A stretch of DNA of 29,473 bases from a virus: the IMG/VR virus record IMGVR_UViG_3300033141_001633, positions 1-29,473 of that record; one strand, 5' to 3'. The notes beneath the pieces were generated by a model. The model was not told the DNA's origin. It searched no databases and was given only the letters and a program-made list of their open reading frames with translations. Below are positions 6,271 through 14,737 of the stretch, piece after piece; position 1 is the stretch's first letter; every line of letters begins with the position of its first letter. The translations under genes and the position numbers were made by a program.

Positions 6271-7874
6271 TGGGATTTCTTGAAAAAATAGCCCCAGGAT
6301 ATGCGCTGCGTCGCGAAGTGGCCCGCAGACGGCTCAAACGGCTCAGGGATTACAAAGGAGGCAATAATCAACGGTCTTTTGATGTTGTTACTGGAGGCCG
6401 TAAAGCATTTGACATCCTCCAGCCTCATAATTCCCCCAATTCTGCCATTGACAGCAGCATCGAGGGCCTTCGGAACCAAGTAAGGCAGCTTGAGTACAAT
6501 AATGGCTTTGTAGCTGGCCCGGTGCGTCGGATAGTCAATAATGTGGTCGGGAACGGGTTTCATTTCCAGGCAAGGGTGCGTCCAGACCGCAAATTCACCG
6601 AAATTCCGAAGATAAATGACCAAATGGCCGATAGATTCAATCATTTTGCTGAAAAACGGTGGAAAAAATGGGAAAAAGAGGCGGATAAGAGGCTATTACG
6701 GTCATTTTCACGCATTTGTAGGACGATTGAGGGTGCCTTAGTCAGAGATGGCGAGGTTTTGTGCATTATCAGGGATAGTAGCAGACCATCCCGGATGATT
6801 CCTCAATGCCTTGAAGTTTTAGAGGCTGATCGGCTACAAACTCCAGTTTCAGAGGTAAACAATCCCAATATCCGCAATGGGATTGTTTATGACCGTGAAG
6901 GAGTCCCTGAGACTTACCTGGTGCTCAAACGGCATCCAGGAGAAAGCATCCCGACGCCTGGAAAGAATCTGAATGATTACGAAGAGGTCCCTGCATGGAA
7001 CGACAATGGGACCCGGAAAGTCCTCCACCTATTCAACCCGGTCCGGCCTGAGCAATCAAGGGGATTTTCGGCGTGGGCGTCGGCCCTTGAGTACATCCAT
7101 AATCTTGACCGATACCATGAAGCTGAAATTTTCGCTGCCCTTGAGGATGCGTGTCTGACTGGTTTTGTAAAAACCCCTGCCCCCTCTGCATGGCAGGCTA
7201 ATTATACCGCCGACAATATCCCTGCTGACGAGGCCAGCAATAGCAATCGGATTCACAATTTCGCTCCCAACAAATGGCATTACCTGAATCCAGGTGAGGA
7301 TGTTTATATTCATTCACCCAGTAGACCTAATCAAGCATTTGGGGAGTTAACAAACCAGTTACTAAGAGGCCCCGCCAATTCCCTTGATATCCCCCCGGAA
7401 GTTTTCAGCCAAGATTGGCACCGCATGAATTATTCCAATGCCCGGACAGTGCTCTTGGCTTTTTATCTTTCATGCCGAATTCGTCAGCAATATCTGATAG
7501 AGGCCTTTTGCGTCCCGGTTTATGAGGTAGTCCTCAGATCATTTGTGGCAAGGGGGCTGGTCCCCGGCATTGGTTTCGATAGGCGTACGGATGACTTTCT
7601 GGCGCATGCTTGGATACCTCCAGGCTGGGATTGGGTAGACCCGGTTAAGGAAAGCAAGGGCAAAGAGATCGAACTTGCGAATGACATGACCACTTTATCG
7701 AATATCCATTCGGCTCGTGGGCTCGATTTTGACGAGACAATCGAAGCACGGGCGAAAGAATTGCGAAAAATTAAAGACCTTGAGGATGAGTACGATATTG
7801 AATTTCCAAAGACTGCGAAAAATACGAAAACGACCACTACGGCAGGTGAGCCGAGATCAGTGAGGGCGATATGA
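6270..7874 (+). CDS. portal protein, lambda gpB family
   Basis: A 534-residue protein, the usual size for lambda-type portals, starting at a TAATG overlap with GGAG upstream. Recognisable segments are GPVRRIVNNVVGNGFHF near 85, GALVRDGEVLCII near 155, VLHLFNPVRPEQSRG near 250, and LLRGPANSLDIPPEVFSQDW near 360-385. The C-terminal half is helical and ends in a charged tail. Twelve copies form the DNA channel at one head vertex, where terminase and later the gpW-like neck protein bind. The stop overlaps the protease start by four bases. Confidence 0.93.
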   Translation: MGFLEKIAPGYALRREVARRRLKRLRDYKGGNNQRSFDVVTGGRKAFDILQPHNSPNSAIDSSIEGLRNQVRQLEYNNGFVAGPVRRIVNNVVGNGFHFQARVRPDRKFTEIPKINDQMADRFNHFAEKRWKKWEKEADKRLLRSFSRICRTIEGALVRDGEVLCIIRDSSRPSRMIPQCLEVLEADRLQTPVSEVNNPNIRNGIVYDREGVPETYLVLKRHPGESIPTPGKNLNDYEEVPAWNDNGTRKVLHLFNPVRPEQSRGFSAWASALEYIHNLDRYHEAEIFAALEDACLTGFVKTPAPSAWQANYTADNIPADEASNSNRIHNFAPNKWHYLNPGEDVYIHSPSRPNQAFGELTNQLLRGPANSLDIPPEVFSQDWHRMNYSNARTVLLAFYLSCRIRQQYLIEAFCVPVYEVVLRSFVARGLVPGIGFDRRTDDFLAHAWIPPGWDWVDPVKESKGKEIELANDMTTLSNIHSARGLDFDETIEARAKELRKIKDLEDEYDIEFPKTAKNTKTTTTAGEPRSVRAI

Positions 7875-8866
7875 GCAATAAGGATCTGTTTTACAGAGCG
7901 GTGGAGTTTAACGAGGCGGTAGACACAGACGCACGGGAAGCGGAACTGTCGTTTTCCTCTGAAGAGCCGGTCAAACGTTGGTTTGGGGATGAGGTTTTGC
8001 TTCATGGGCAGGAGAATGTTGACCTGTCTTATCTTAGGGCTGTTGGGAGTGTAATTTACGGGCATGATCCGAGTGATATTCAAAACATTATAGGCCCGAT
8101 TAAAGAGGCCCGTCTTTATAACCGCAGGGGTATTGCAAAGATAGGCTTCGACAACGACGAGAAGGCTACTCTTGCGATGCTTAAGGCTGGTTCTAAGAGT
8201 CTCAGGGGTGTGAGTGTAGGTTATACGATTCAAAAAGCGATACAGCTTGAGGTGGGCGATGAGTGGATCAACCCTGAAACGAATAGGACGTATTCCGGGC
8301 CTGCTTTGATCGCTACCCGCTGGACGCCCCTTGAAATAACATTGACACCGATCCCGGCAGATATGTCGGTTGGTATAGGTAGGGAGGCCACGAGGTCCCT
8401 CGATGGCATTGAGATTGAACTAAATCAAACCCACAGCATGGAGGACAATGAAATGGATGAGAAGGAAGTTAAACGACTGATAGAGGCCGAGAGGGAGCGA
8501 TTTGCGGCTGAAATCGAGGCCATGGCCGATAAAGTGGCTGAGAGAATCCAGGAGCAGGCTAAACCCAAGTTTCGGATGTCTCTTGAGGAGTTCCAAGATC
8601 TTATGGGCAGGGCAGCTGCCATCAACCAGTCTGCACAGGTTAAGGTCGCGGAGTTAGTAGCTGAAGGCAAGAGGGCCGAGGATATTAAGGATAGTTTGCT
8701 TGAACTTGCTACTACCAAGCGTGATGCTCAGGACAAGGGAGATGGCCCTGCACCGAATGATCCGCCTGTTCAGGATGTTTCTGGCAATATCAGATCGTTT
8801 AAGCAGATAGAGGATGATGACTTTTTCGCAGGTCTGAGTAATCCTTCGGCCTTTGCGATAAACTAA
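7871..8866 (+). CDS. prohead protease (S78-like) fused to scaffold
   Basis: A 331-residue protein. Residues 1-175 resemble HK97-type S78 prohead proteases: catalytic histidine H65 in IYGHDPSD, nucleophile S115 in SLRGVSVGY, and acidic E155 in PLEITLTPIPAD. Residues 195-270 are a charged coiled-coil (EAERERFAAEIEAMADK), typical of scaffold, and a linker rich in D, G and P follows. The protease matures capsid components and degrades the scaffold. The surrounding terminase, portal and gpW are lambda-like, where a ClpP-like S49 protease would be usual, so this is a mosaic head module. An internal start for free scaffold is listed separately. Confidence 0.85.
   Translation: MSNKDLFYRAVEFNEAVDTDAREAELSFSSEEPVKRWFGDEVLLHGQENVDLSYLRAVGSVIYGHDPSDIQNIIGPIKEARLYNRRGIAKIGFDNDEKATLAMLKAGSKSLRGVSVGYTIQKAIQLEVGDEWINPETNRTYSGPALIATRWTPLEITLTPIPADMSVGIGREATRSLDGIEIELNQTHSMEDNEMDEKEVKRLIEAERERFAAEIEAMADKVAERIQEQAKPKFRMSLEEFQDLMGRAAAINQSAQVKVAELVAEGKRAEDIKDSLLELATTKRDAQDKGDGPAPNDPPVQDVSGNIRSFKQIEDDDFFAGLSNPSAFAIN
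8453..8866 (+). CDS. internal in-frame start: scaffold protein
   Basis: Inside the protease gene GGAGGA (8440-8445) is followed by seven bases and an in-frame ATG at 8453, residue 195 of the long protein. Translation from here gives a 137-residue, mostly coiled-coil product beginning MDEKEVKRLIEAERERF. The arrangement copies lambda C/Nu3, where the scaffold is made from the 3' part of the protease gene. The site is seen directly; use of it is inferred. Confidence 0.6.
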   Translation: MDEKEVKRLIEAERERFAAEIEAMADKVAERIQEQAKPKFRMSLEEFQDLMGRAAAINQSAQVKVAELVAEGKRAEDIKDSLLELATTKRDAQDKGDGPAPNDPPVQDVSGNIRSFKQIEDDDFFAGLSNPSAFAIN

Positions 8867-8891
8867 TAACCCTATTTTGGAGGATTAACCA

Positions 8892-9737
8892 ATGGCAGTA
8901 AACAATGATCCGTTTTGCTACACACGGAATAAGGATGGTTTGCCCGTTGTGTTCAAGGGACTGGTCCAGGCCGGTTCTACGCAGGCCATAAAGGTTGGGG
9001 AAATTTGCACCTGGGATGAGACCACCGGATATTTTGTACCGGTTGATGCTGTTGCTGATTCCAGATACATGCTTGCAATCGCCAAAGAAGAGCAGAAGGC
9101 TACTGGAAGGGGTGAGCTTACCGCTTCCAGGTACATTGATTTCTATGCCTTGCATCCTGACGATGTATTTGAGTTTGAGCTTGCTGCTGCAAGGAGTCTT
9201 GCACTCGGAGATCCGTTTACGCTCACCGCCAGCAATAGCCAAAAGCTCACCTACGCCAATGGCGATTTTGCTGTTGCGATTTGTGTGGACGACAATCACT
9301 ATCCGCAGGAAGAAGATACCACGATCAGGAATCAGAGCTATGCCAGGGTGTCGTTTAATCCGGCGGTTACCTGGTGGGGTTATCGGATGTCTCAGATTGT
9401 GCGTCCCGGTCGGCGTGTTATCAGCACAGCCGCTGACTTAACACTGAAAGAGTCCGATTGCTATGGAGGCACGGTGGTTCTCGTCACTGCGGCCAAGACG
9501 ATTACCCTCCCGGCGGTCAAGCCCGGGATGGATGTCACTGTGTTGGGCACCGGTGCGAATGCGATCAATGTTGACCCCGATGATGATGATAAGATTAGAC
9601 TGTCCGGCGCACAGCTTGATGACGGTGACAAGCTCACTTCCGGTGGAGCAGCGGGTGATTCTGTGAGGCTTTACACGGAGAGTGCGGATGGTTGGATTGC
9701 TGAAACCATCAAGGGAACATGGTCTGACGGAAGCTGA
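8892..9737 (+). CDS. capsid decoration protein with extra C-terminal domain
   Basis: A 281-residue protein with GGAGG before the ATG. Residues 1-165 have the pattern of small head decoration proteins: an early VFKGLVQAGSTQAIKVGEIC segment, then beta strands. Residues about 176-281 form an appended beta-rich domain with TITLPAVKPGMDVTVL, DGDKLTSGGAAGDSVRLY and a final DGWIAETIKGTW. In my experience of phage proteins this domain recurs as an add-on to virion components. It sits immediately before the major capsid gene, as lambda D sits before E. It probably trims and stabilises the expanded shell, with the extra domain exposed. Confidence 0.7.
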   Translation: MAVNNDPFCYTRNKDGLPVVFKGLVQAGSTQAIKVGEICTWDETTGYFVPVDAVADSRYMLAIAKEEQKATGRGELTASRYIDFYALHPDDVFEFELAAARSLALGDPFTLTASNSQKLTYANGDFAVAICVDDNHYPQEEDTTIRNQSYARVSFNPAVTWWGYRMSQIVRPGRRVISTAADLTLKESDCYGGTVVLVTAAKTITLPAVKPGMDVTVLGTGANAINVDPDDDDKIRLSGAQLDDGDKLTSGGAAGDSVRLYTESADGWIAETIKGTWSDGS

Positions 9738-9770
9738 TAATACAAACTCTTGCACAAGGAGATTTTGACA

Positions 9771-10991
9771 ATGGCAAAGAAGAAATTCAGAACAAATCTG
9801 GTTCCGGTACAGGGTCGATTGAGTCTCGCCGATCTGCGTGCCCTGGCCCAGAATGAACCCAAGGACTTCCTGCACAAGGTCAATGCCGGGGTGGATTCCG
9901 GTAAATTGAGGTTGGAAGATATCCGGGATTGGAGGGGCCTTTACGCAGTACTCGCTGATGTTCAGGTTCCCGTGACAATGGAGATGGCTGGTGCTCAGAG
10001 GGCAATATCCGCATCGGCGTTCCCTATTCTTACCGGCACGATGGCGATTGCATCTATTAACGAAGCCTATGAAGCAGTGCCTTCGATCGGCGATATGATG
10101 GTGACTGATTTTGAGGATAACAAGAAGGTTACTACCATAGCCGCTGTGCACACACTGGACAAAGCCGGAGTTGATGAGGTCAAGGAACTCAAGGATTTCC
10201 CGGAGGTCGGAGTTGACGAGGAAAAGGTTGAGATCAGGCATAGGCGTAATGGCCGTAAACTCACTATCTCCGCAGAGGCCATTGAGGAGAACGACGCGGC
10301 TGATATTGTGACCCGCGTTAATGCCCTTGGGGAGATTGCCGGAGAGTGGATTGAGGAACAAACTCTTTACCGTGTAACTGACCATTACGGTTCGGGTTCT
10401 ACTCCGGCGGAGCCTTACGTTTACCGCCCCAATGGGACCGGTACGCAGCTTTATAACGCCACAGCCAATAAGCCAGGCACGAGGGCTCCTTCTGGAACGA
10501 GGGTTACCAGTAACGCCCTGGTGGATGAGACCGACCTTGCAGCGGCCAGGACGGTTCTAAGGGCCATGAAAAACGCCAGGGGCAAGAGAATCAATATCCC
10601 CTGGTCTGAGGTTTATATCGTGGTCCCGGATGCTCTGGAAGACACCCTGATGAAAATCGTTAACAGTGAGATGGTTCCCGGTGTCGAGAACGAGATGTCA
10701 ACTTGGGGTCCAAGGGGTAAGTATTACATCCCCCTGGAGCGGATTCTAAGTTCCCCCAAACTGGACGATCTCTCCAGTTCGGCCTGGTATATGGGTGCTT
10801 TCCGCAGGCAGTTTAGGCGTAAGTGGAAACTCAATTTCGAGTATGTGACCCTCGGTCAGGATACGCAGGCGTATTTGAATTCAAGAGTAGCCGCGCAATT
10901 CCGCTTAGCATGGGATGTTGAGGTAGGGGCTACTGATTATACAATGGTCGTTCAGAATTTGGCAGGCAGCACGGCTCCTGTCGATGAATAA
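9771..10991 (+). CDS. major capsid protein
   Basis: A 406-residue protein. The ATG at 9771 has AAGGAGA upstream; an in-frame TTG at 9750 has no comparable site. The product starts MAKKKFRTNLVPVQGRLSL, with an N-terminal arm, then a beta/alpha body with VEIRHRRNGRKLTISAEAIE near 150-170 and INIPWSEVYIVVPDALEDTL near 270. Size, abundance-type ribosome site and position after protease and decoration genes identify it as the HK97-fold shell subunit. Lambda gpE itself is shorter (about 340), so this looks like a different capsid lineage. Confidence 0.85.
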   Translation: MAKKKFRTNLVPVQGRLSLADLRALAQNEPKDFLHKVNAGVDSGKLRLEDIRDWRGLYAVLADVQVPVTMEMAGAQRAISASAFPILTGTMAIASINEAYEAVPSIGDMMVTDFEDNKKVTTIAAVHTLDKAGVDEVKELKDFPEVGVDEEKVEIRHRRNGRKLTISAEAIEENDAADIVTRVNALGEIAGEWIEEQTLYRVTDHYGSGSTPAEPYVYRPNGTGTQLYNATANKPGTRAPSGTRVTSNALVDETDLAAARTVLRAMKNARGKRINIPWSEVYIVVPDALEDTLMKIVNSEMVPGVENEMSTWGPRGKYYIPLERILSSPKLDDLSSSAWYMGAFRRQFRRKWKLNFEYVTLGQDTQAYLNSRVAAQFRLAWDVEVGATDYTMVVQNLAGSTAPVDE

Positions 10992-11015
10992 TATCATAAC
11001 TCATGAGGTGACACC

Positions 11016-11663
11016 ATGTTCAAATGGATGAGAAAGCATTTCGTGCTAACCGGTGTCCTGATAATTGCTACGGTGGCTATTGCCTATGCGGGTACGGTAT
11101 CAATCAAGCCGTATGGCATAGCCACGCCTTATTGGTATGGGTACTCCAGCGGGGCTAAAAGTTCGTACTACTTAGGATTCCCGACGCTGACTGGCAATGA
11201 TACTGTAACGGGCATTGCCACGTCGCAGACCATTACCAATAAGACAATTTCAGGAGCCTCTAATACAATAAGCAATATCGGCAATTCAAGCCTGTCTGCG
11301 CCTAACTCGTACTTCACTGTTGCCCTGAGTGTGAACGGTCAGGAGTCCGCCACCGTTGATCCTGCGGCTGTGTTTCAGATGCCATTTGCGGCTACACTGG
11401 TTGAAGTAAGTGTTGGGGCCAGGGATATCGACACTGGGGATGGGAATGAGACATACACGGTCGATCTTGAGGAATCCGGAACGTCAGTGCTTGATTCGGC
11501 CATTTCCATTACCGCTGATGCAACTCCTGTTGTTGGGACGATCAGCGATGATAGCATCGCTGACAATGCTAAACTGGAGGTTGTGCTAACTTTGGGAGGC
11601 ACGTCTCCTGCAATTGATGACTTAACCGTGTTGCTTACTTTCAAGGTCGCGCATACCAGCTAA
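11016..11663 (+). CDS. exported-looking beta-rich protein after the capsid gene
   Basis: A 215-residue protein with a clear signal peptide: KWMRK, a hydrophobic stretch from V10 to I22, and an AYA site cleaved after A25. Residues 55-95 have a fibre-like repeat style (TGIATSQTITNKTISGASN), the kind found in head or tail fibres. Residues 100-215 are predicted beta, ending LTVLLTFKVAHTS. It has no recognised family and sits where a head fibre or head completion gene would be expected. A Sec signal is odd for something assembled in the cytoplasm. GAGGTG lies upstream of the ATG. Confidence 0.6.
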   Translation: MFKWMRKHFVLTGVLIIATVAIAYAGTVSIKPYGIATPYWYGYSSGAKSSYYLGFPTLTGNDTVTGIATSQTITNKTISGASNTISNIGNSSLSAPNSYFTVALSVNGQESATVDPAAVFQMPFAATLVEVSVGARDIDTGDGNETYTVDLEESGTSVLDSAISITADATPVVGTISDDSIADNAKLEVVLTLGGTSPAIDDLTVLLTFKVAHTS

Positions 11664-11679
11664 AATAAAGGAGGGCATT

Positions 11680-12132
11680 ATGAAGAAACTTTTATCCGCC
11701 CTGCTTTTCGCTTGTTTGCTCACGCCCACCGGGGCGTGGGCAGCAGGCACGATAACGGAAACCTGGACAGCGATCGGGGATAGAGATTACGTCCTGAAGT
11801 TTACTTGTGTAGCGGATGCCTCAGATGGGTCATTTCCTTCCCACGAGACTGTCAAGGCTGTGGATGGATGGGTTTACCTTATTACGACTGACCCGGGATC
11901 ACCGGCCCCTACCGATGACTACGACATAGTTATCAAGGACAGTGAGGGGGTTGATATCTCCGGTGGCATGCTGGCGAACAGAGATACCAGCAATTCAGAG
12001 CAGGTAATCCCAAAGATCAATAATAACTATGTGTCCAGGCGGGTTTACGGCCCATTGACAATTGAGATAACAAGCAACTCGACCAATAGCGCATTGGTTG
12101 TTGTATCGGTCTATTTCAACAGAGGGCCATGA
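11680..12132 (+). CDS. exported-looking protein, 150 aa
   Basis: AAAGGAGGG precedes the ATG. The N-terminus is a textbook signal peptide: KK, hydrophobic LLSALLFACLL, then AWA cleaved after A21. The mature part has aromatic and beta-rich segments (GWVYLITTDPGSPAPTDDYD, then SEQVIPKINNNY, and TIEITSNSTNSALVVVSVYF at the end). Proteins with this pattern occur in phage head-neck regions without known function. Its stop codon overlaps the next start (ATGA), so it belongs to the same operon as the neck genes. Confidence 0.6.
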   Translation: MKKLLSALLFACLLTPTGAWAAGTITETWTAIGDRDYVLKFTCVADASDGSFPSHETVKAVDGWVYLITTDPGSPAPTDDYDIVIKDSEGVDISGGMLANRDTSNSEQVIPKINNNYVSRRVYGPLTIEITSNSTNSALVVVSVYFNRGP

Positions 12133-12458
12133 CACTAAAAACTCAAATGACGAGCGACTTGTCTATCTTTTTTAATACAGATGAGTTTGCCGAAACGATT
12201 ATCTACACGCCGAGTGGTGGGAGTGGAACGGCCATATCAGCGATTGTTGAGAGGGACGATATTTTCCAGGAACCTTATATTCGTGGTCCTGATACCGCCA
12301 CATGCCTCGTCTATGTCAAGGCGAGTGATGTTTCCAGCCCTCAGTTTGGAGATACGTTCACGATTGATTCGGTAGTTTGGGAGTTTGATCCATCAAGGGG
12401 AGTCCTCTACATGGATGATGATGTTTATGCAATTGGTCTTGAGAGGCAGATGTCATGA
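12129..12458 (+). CDS. head-tail joining protein, gpFII-like
   Basis: A 109-residue protein with the FFNTDEFAETIIYTPSGGSG start characteristic of phage head-tail joining (lambda FII-like or adaptor) proteins, followed by beta strands and a final DDVYAIGLERQ. It would sit below the gpW ring and receive the tail. ATGA overlaps link it to both neighbours. Confidence 0.7.
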   Translation: MTLKTQMTSDLSIFFNTDEFAETIIYTPSGGSGTAISAIVERDDIFQEPYIRGPDTATCLVYVKASDVSSPQFGDTFTIDSVVWEFDPSRGVLYMDDDVYAIGLERQMS

Positions 12459-13069
12459 TTCATATTGAGATAGACGATAGGCAGATAAGGCACTTCCTTG
12501 ATAAATCTCCCGCACGGGCTAATTGGGCGTTAAAAGAGGCGTTCGGGAAAACTGGTGGTCATTATCGTAAATGGTTGCAGGGATTTATCCAAAAAGGTGG
12601 CGAAAATTGGCAACCACTTAGCGATGCCGCCCTCCGAAGCAAGAATAGGCAAAAAAGAACCCCTTTATATGCTTTAGGAGCATTGACGCGATACCGAGTT
12701 TCAAAGATCCAGAAGACGTTTTACCGCCTCCATATAGGGTTTTTTGGAGCAAAGACAAAAGGCCAGACCGTCAAGCAGTACAGGGCTTTTAGGGAGCGGT
12801 TCAAGGAATCCTTCGGGATGACGCCGCAGGCATTAGCAAAAATCCATGAATACGGGCGTACTCGGAGGGTAACTCCTGCTATGCGTCGCAAGATGCATTA
12901 TGTTGTCCCTGGATTTGGATTACAGAAAACTACCAAAAAGATTACTATCCCAGCACGTCCCATGGTCCAAATGCTTTACAAAAAGAAATACCGTGAAATG
13001 ATTAAGTACGTTGAGGACGCTTTTTTTGAGATATTTTTCAGCAATCGTAATTCTAAGCTGAAGGTGTGA
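12455..13069 (+). CDS. tail completion / virion morphogenesis protein, gpG/HK97-gp10-like
   Basis: A 204-residue, strongly basic protein. The C-terminal part has the family signature: IHEYGRTRRVTPAMRRKMHY around 130-150, then ITIPARPMVQ near 172. In related proteins the IHNFG...IPARPF pattern marks tail completion or terminator proteins that cap the tail at the neck. The N-terminal part contains WQPLSDAALRSKNRQKRTPL. Coupled by ATGA to the joining gene. Confidence 0.7.
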   Translation: MIHIEIDDRQIRHFLDKSPARANWALKEAFGKTGGHYRKWLQGFIQKGGENWQPLSDAALRSKNRQKRTPLYALGALTRYRVSKIQKTFYRLHIGFFGAKTKGQTVKQYRAFRERFKESFGMTPQALAKIHEYGRTRRVTPAMRRKMHYVVPGFGLQKTTKKITIPARPMVQMLYKKKYREMIKYVEDAFFEIFFSNRNSKLKV

Positions 13070-13072
13070 TTT

Positions 13073-14134
13073 ATGAAACTCACCGGGAGAGATGGTAAAT
13101 TACGCATATATGATAGCTCGGTCAACATCCTGGGCGAAGCTCCGCTTGATGATGTGACCATTAAAGTCGTCAAGTTCAATGGAGTCGCCACTTATAGCGA
13201 TATTACCGATGATGTTGAATCCGACGATGCCTTGGCTGCGAGTGCTTTCCTGACCGATAATGACGATGCAGTATTCATTGGAGCCACAACAGTCTTTGCA
13301 ATGATCCAGTATATCAAAGGCGCCGGTACGAATTATGCGGTAGCTTCGGGAGCGCTGAAGGCATTTTACTTTAACGGCACGGATTTCAGTACCCCGCTAA
13401 CGGTAACGGACGGCACAGCTTCAGGTGGAGACTGTTTCGCCCAGGATGGGGTAATTAGCTTCGCAATACCCAAAGACTGGCAAACAGGGGCAAATACCGT
13501 TGATTCTTCGTTACCATCCACGATGTACTTCATCAAGCTAATGACTACCACGTCTCTCACAACCGATCCTGATGCCGATGTTCTCGCTCCCGTTGACGGG
13601 CAATACTATGAGGTCCCATTCGCTTTGATGGATTATTCGGGACCTACTGGTCGAGCAAAAACTGAGGAGCTTCTAATTCTCAACCGCAATAAGATGGACG
13701 ACAAGGCACATTACATTGAGGGTGGGGATGATCGCATTTATGAGCCGGTCCCTGTTACTTTCTCAGCCTATTTGGACGACACCTACAACCGCACAAAACT
13801 CTTTGCGGCCCTTAGTTGCGGCAATCCTGGTGCTGATCGGTGGACGGCAAGTGGAACATCAACTAAGGGTGACACCAAAAATGACGGTACTAATGCCAAC
13901 CCCAGTTTTGTTGATAGCGACAAAAAGACCGTCAACGTCCAGATCATTTGGGAAGGTAATTACATATCAGGCACGAGTGGTCGTAAGCAAGTGGAGGGAT
14001 TCGCCCTTTACGAGTGCTACGCCCCGCCTGACCAGCAACAGATCAGCGAGGGGGAGGATGGCGTAATCCTTGCTTGCAATTTAGGGTGTTACGGAATAAT
14101 TGAGCGTATACACGGTTTCGGAAATCGTTATTAG
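13073..14134 (+). CDS. tail tube protein, long form with inserted domain
   Basis: A 353-residue protein whose first ~20 residues and last ~175 align by eye with the next gene: GKLRIYDS, SGPTGRAKTEELLILNRN, HYIEGGDD and PPDQQQISEGEDGV have close counterparts there. Between them, residues about 24-175 form an inserted beta-sandwich-like domain (ALKAFYFNGTDFSTPLTVTD, then a PKDW motif), a type found on several phage surface proteins. The position before the tail chaperones and tape measure fits a tail tube subunit. The insertion is probably exposed on the tail surface. Alternatively it is a tube-initiator or terminator variant. Confidence 0.65.
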   Translation: MKLTGRDGKLRIYDSSVNILGEAPLDDVTIKVVKFNGVATYSDITDDVESDDALAASAFLTDNDDAVFIGATTVFAMIQYIKGAGTNYAVASGALKAFYFNGTDFSTPLTVTDGTASGGDCFAQDGVISFAIPKDWQTGANTVDSSLPSTMYFIKLMTTTSLTTDPDADVLAPVDGQYYEVPFALMDYSGPTGRAKTEELLILNRNKMDDKAHYIEGGDDRIYEPVPVTFSAYLDDTYNRTKLFAALSCGNPGADRWTASGTSTKGDTKNDGTNANPSFVDSDKKTVNVQIIWEGNYISGTSGRKQVEGFALYECYAPPDQQQISEGEDGVILACNLGCYGIIERIHGFGNRY

Positions 14135-14145
14135 AGGAGGCTATT

Positions 14146-14727
14146 ATGTCTAAGTTCACGAATCGTTCCGGGAAGTTAAGATTATATGATGGCACTGCAA
14201 CGCCGTTTTACTTGGAATTGGATTTTGATCTCGGGGACTTCTCTGGCCCGATGGGTCAACCCAAAGTTGAGGAGTTGCTAATTCTCGACAGAAACACCGC
14301 TACAGAAGATATGCACTACATAACGGGCGGCGACGATGCTTTGATGGCCCCCGTGACTATCACTTTCGGCGCAAATCTTGTTGACAAGACTCAATGCATT
14401 TATTTGCTTGACTGGATTGATGTGATGAACGGCGGACTGTCGGCCACGATCAATGGCAACACGATTGTTTCTACACAGGGAGACACTCAGCGGGATGGAA
14501 GCAATAATAACCCCACCTTTGCTGATTCAGGCAAGTTAACTTGTAATATCGAATACCGCCTTAATGGCAGTACGGATCGAGTCTGGCACTATAACGAAGT
14601 ATGGCTTCCTGCTGACCAGCAACAGATCAGCGAGGCAGAGGACGGCGTAACGATCTCCTTAAATGGTCAGGTATACGGTACGATTGTCAGAGATACGGCA
14701 TTTACGAGCGGTAGTTCGATAGAATAG
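14146..14727 (+). CDS. tail tube protein, short form
   Basis: A 193-residue protein with GAGGAGG upstream. It is the likely main tail tube subunit: right length, strong ribosome site, immediately before the chaperone genes. It shares GKLRLYDG, GPMGQPKVEELLILDRN, HYITGGDD and PADQQQISEAEDGV with the longer gene just upstream. A 24-base exact DNA match links the two (14028-14051 and 14612-14635), so the duplication is fairly recent or has undergone gene conversion. Confidence 0.75.
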   Translation: MSKFTNRSGKLRLYDGTATPFYLELDFDLGDFSGPMGQPKVEELLILDRNTATEDMHYITGGDDALMAPVTITFGANLVDKTQCIYLLDWIDVMNGGLSATINGNTIVSTQGDTQRDGSNNNPTFADSGKLTCNIEYRLNGSTDRVWHYNEVWLPADQQQISEAEDGVTISLNGQVYGTIVRDTAFTSGSSIE

Positions 14728-14737
14728 GAGAAACGGT

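Noticed and set aside
7520-8233. A 237-codon minus-strand frame opposite portal and protease
   Set aside because: It is antisense to coding sequence with clear portal and protease motifs.
9438-10385. A long (315-codon) minus-strand frame opposite the decoration and capsid genes
   Set aside because: It is antisense to two well-supported structural genes, lacks a recognisable domain, and looks like a codon-bias shadow.
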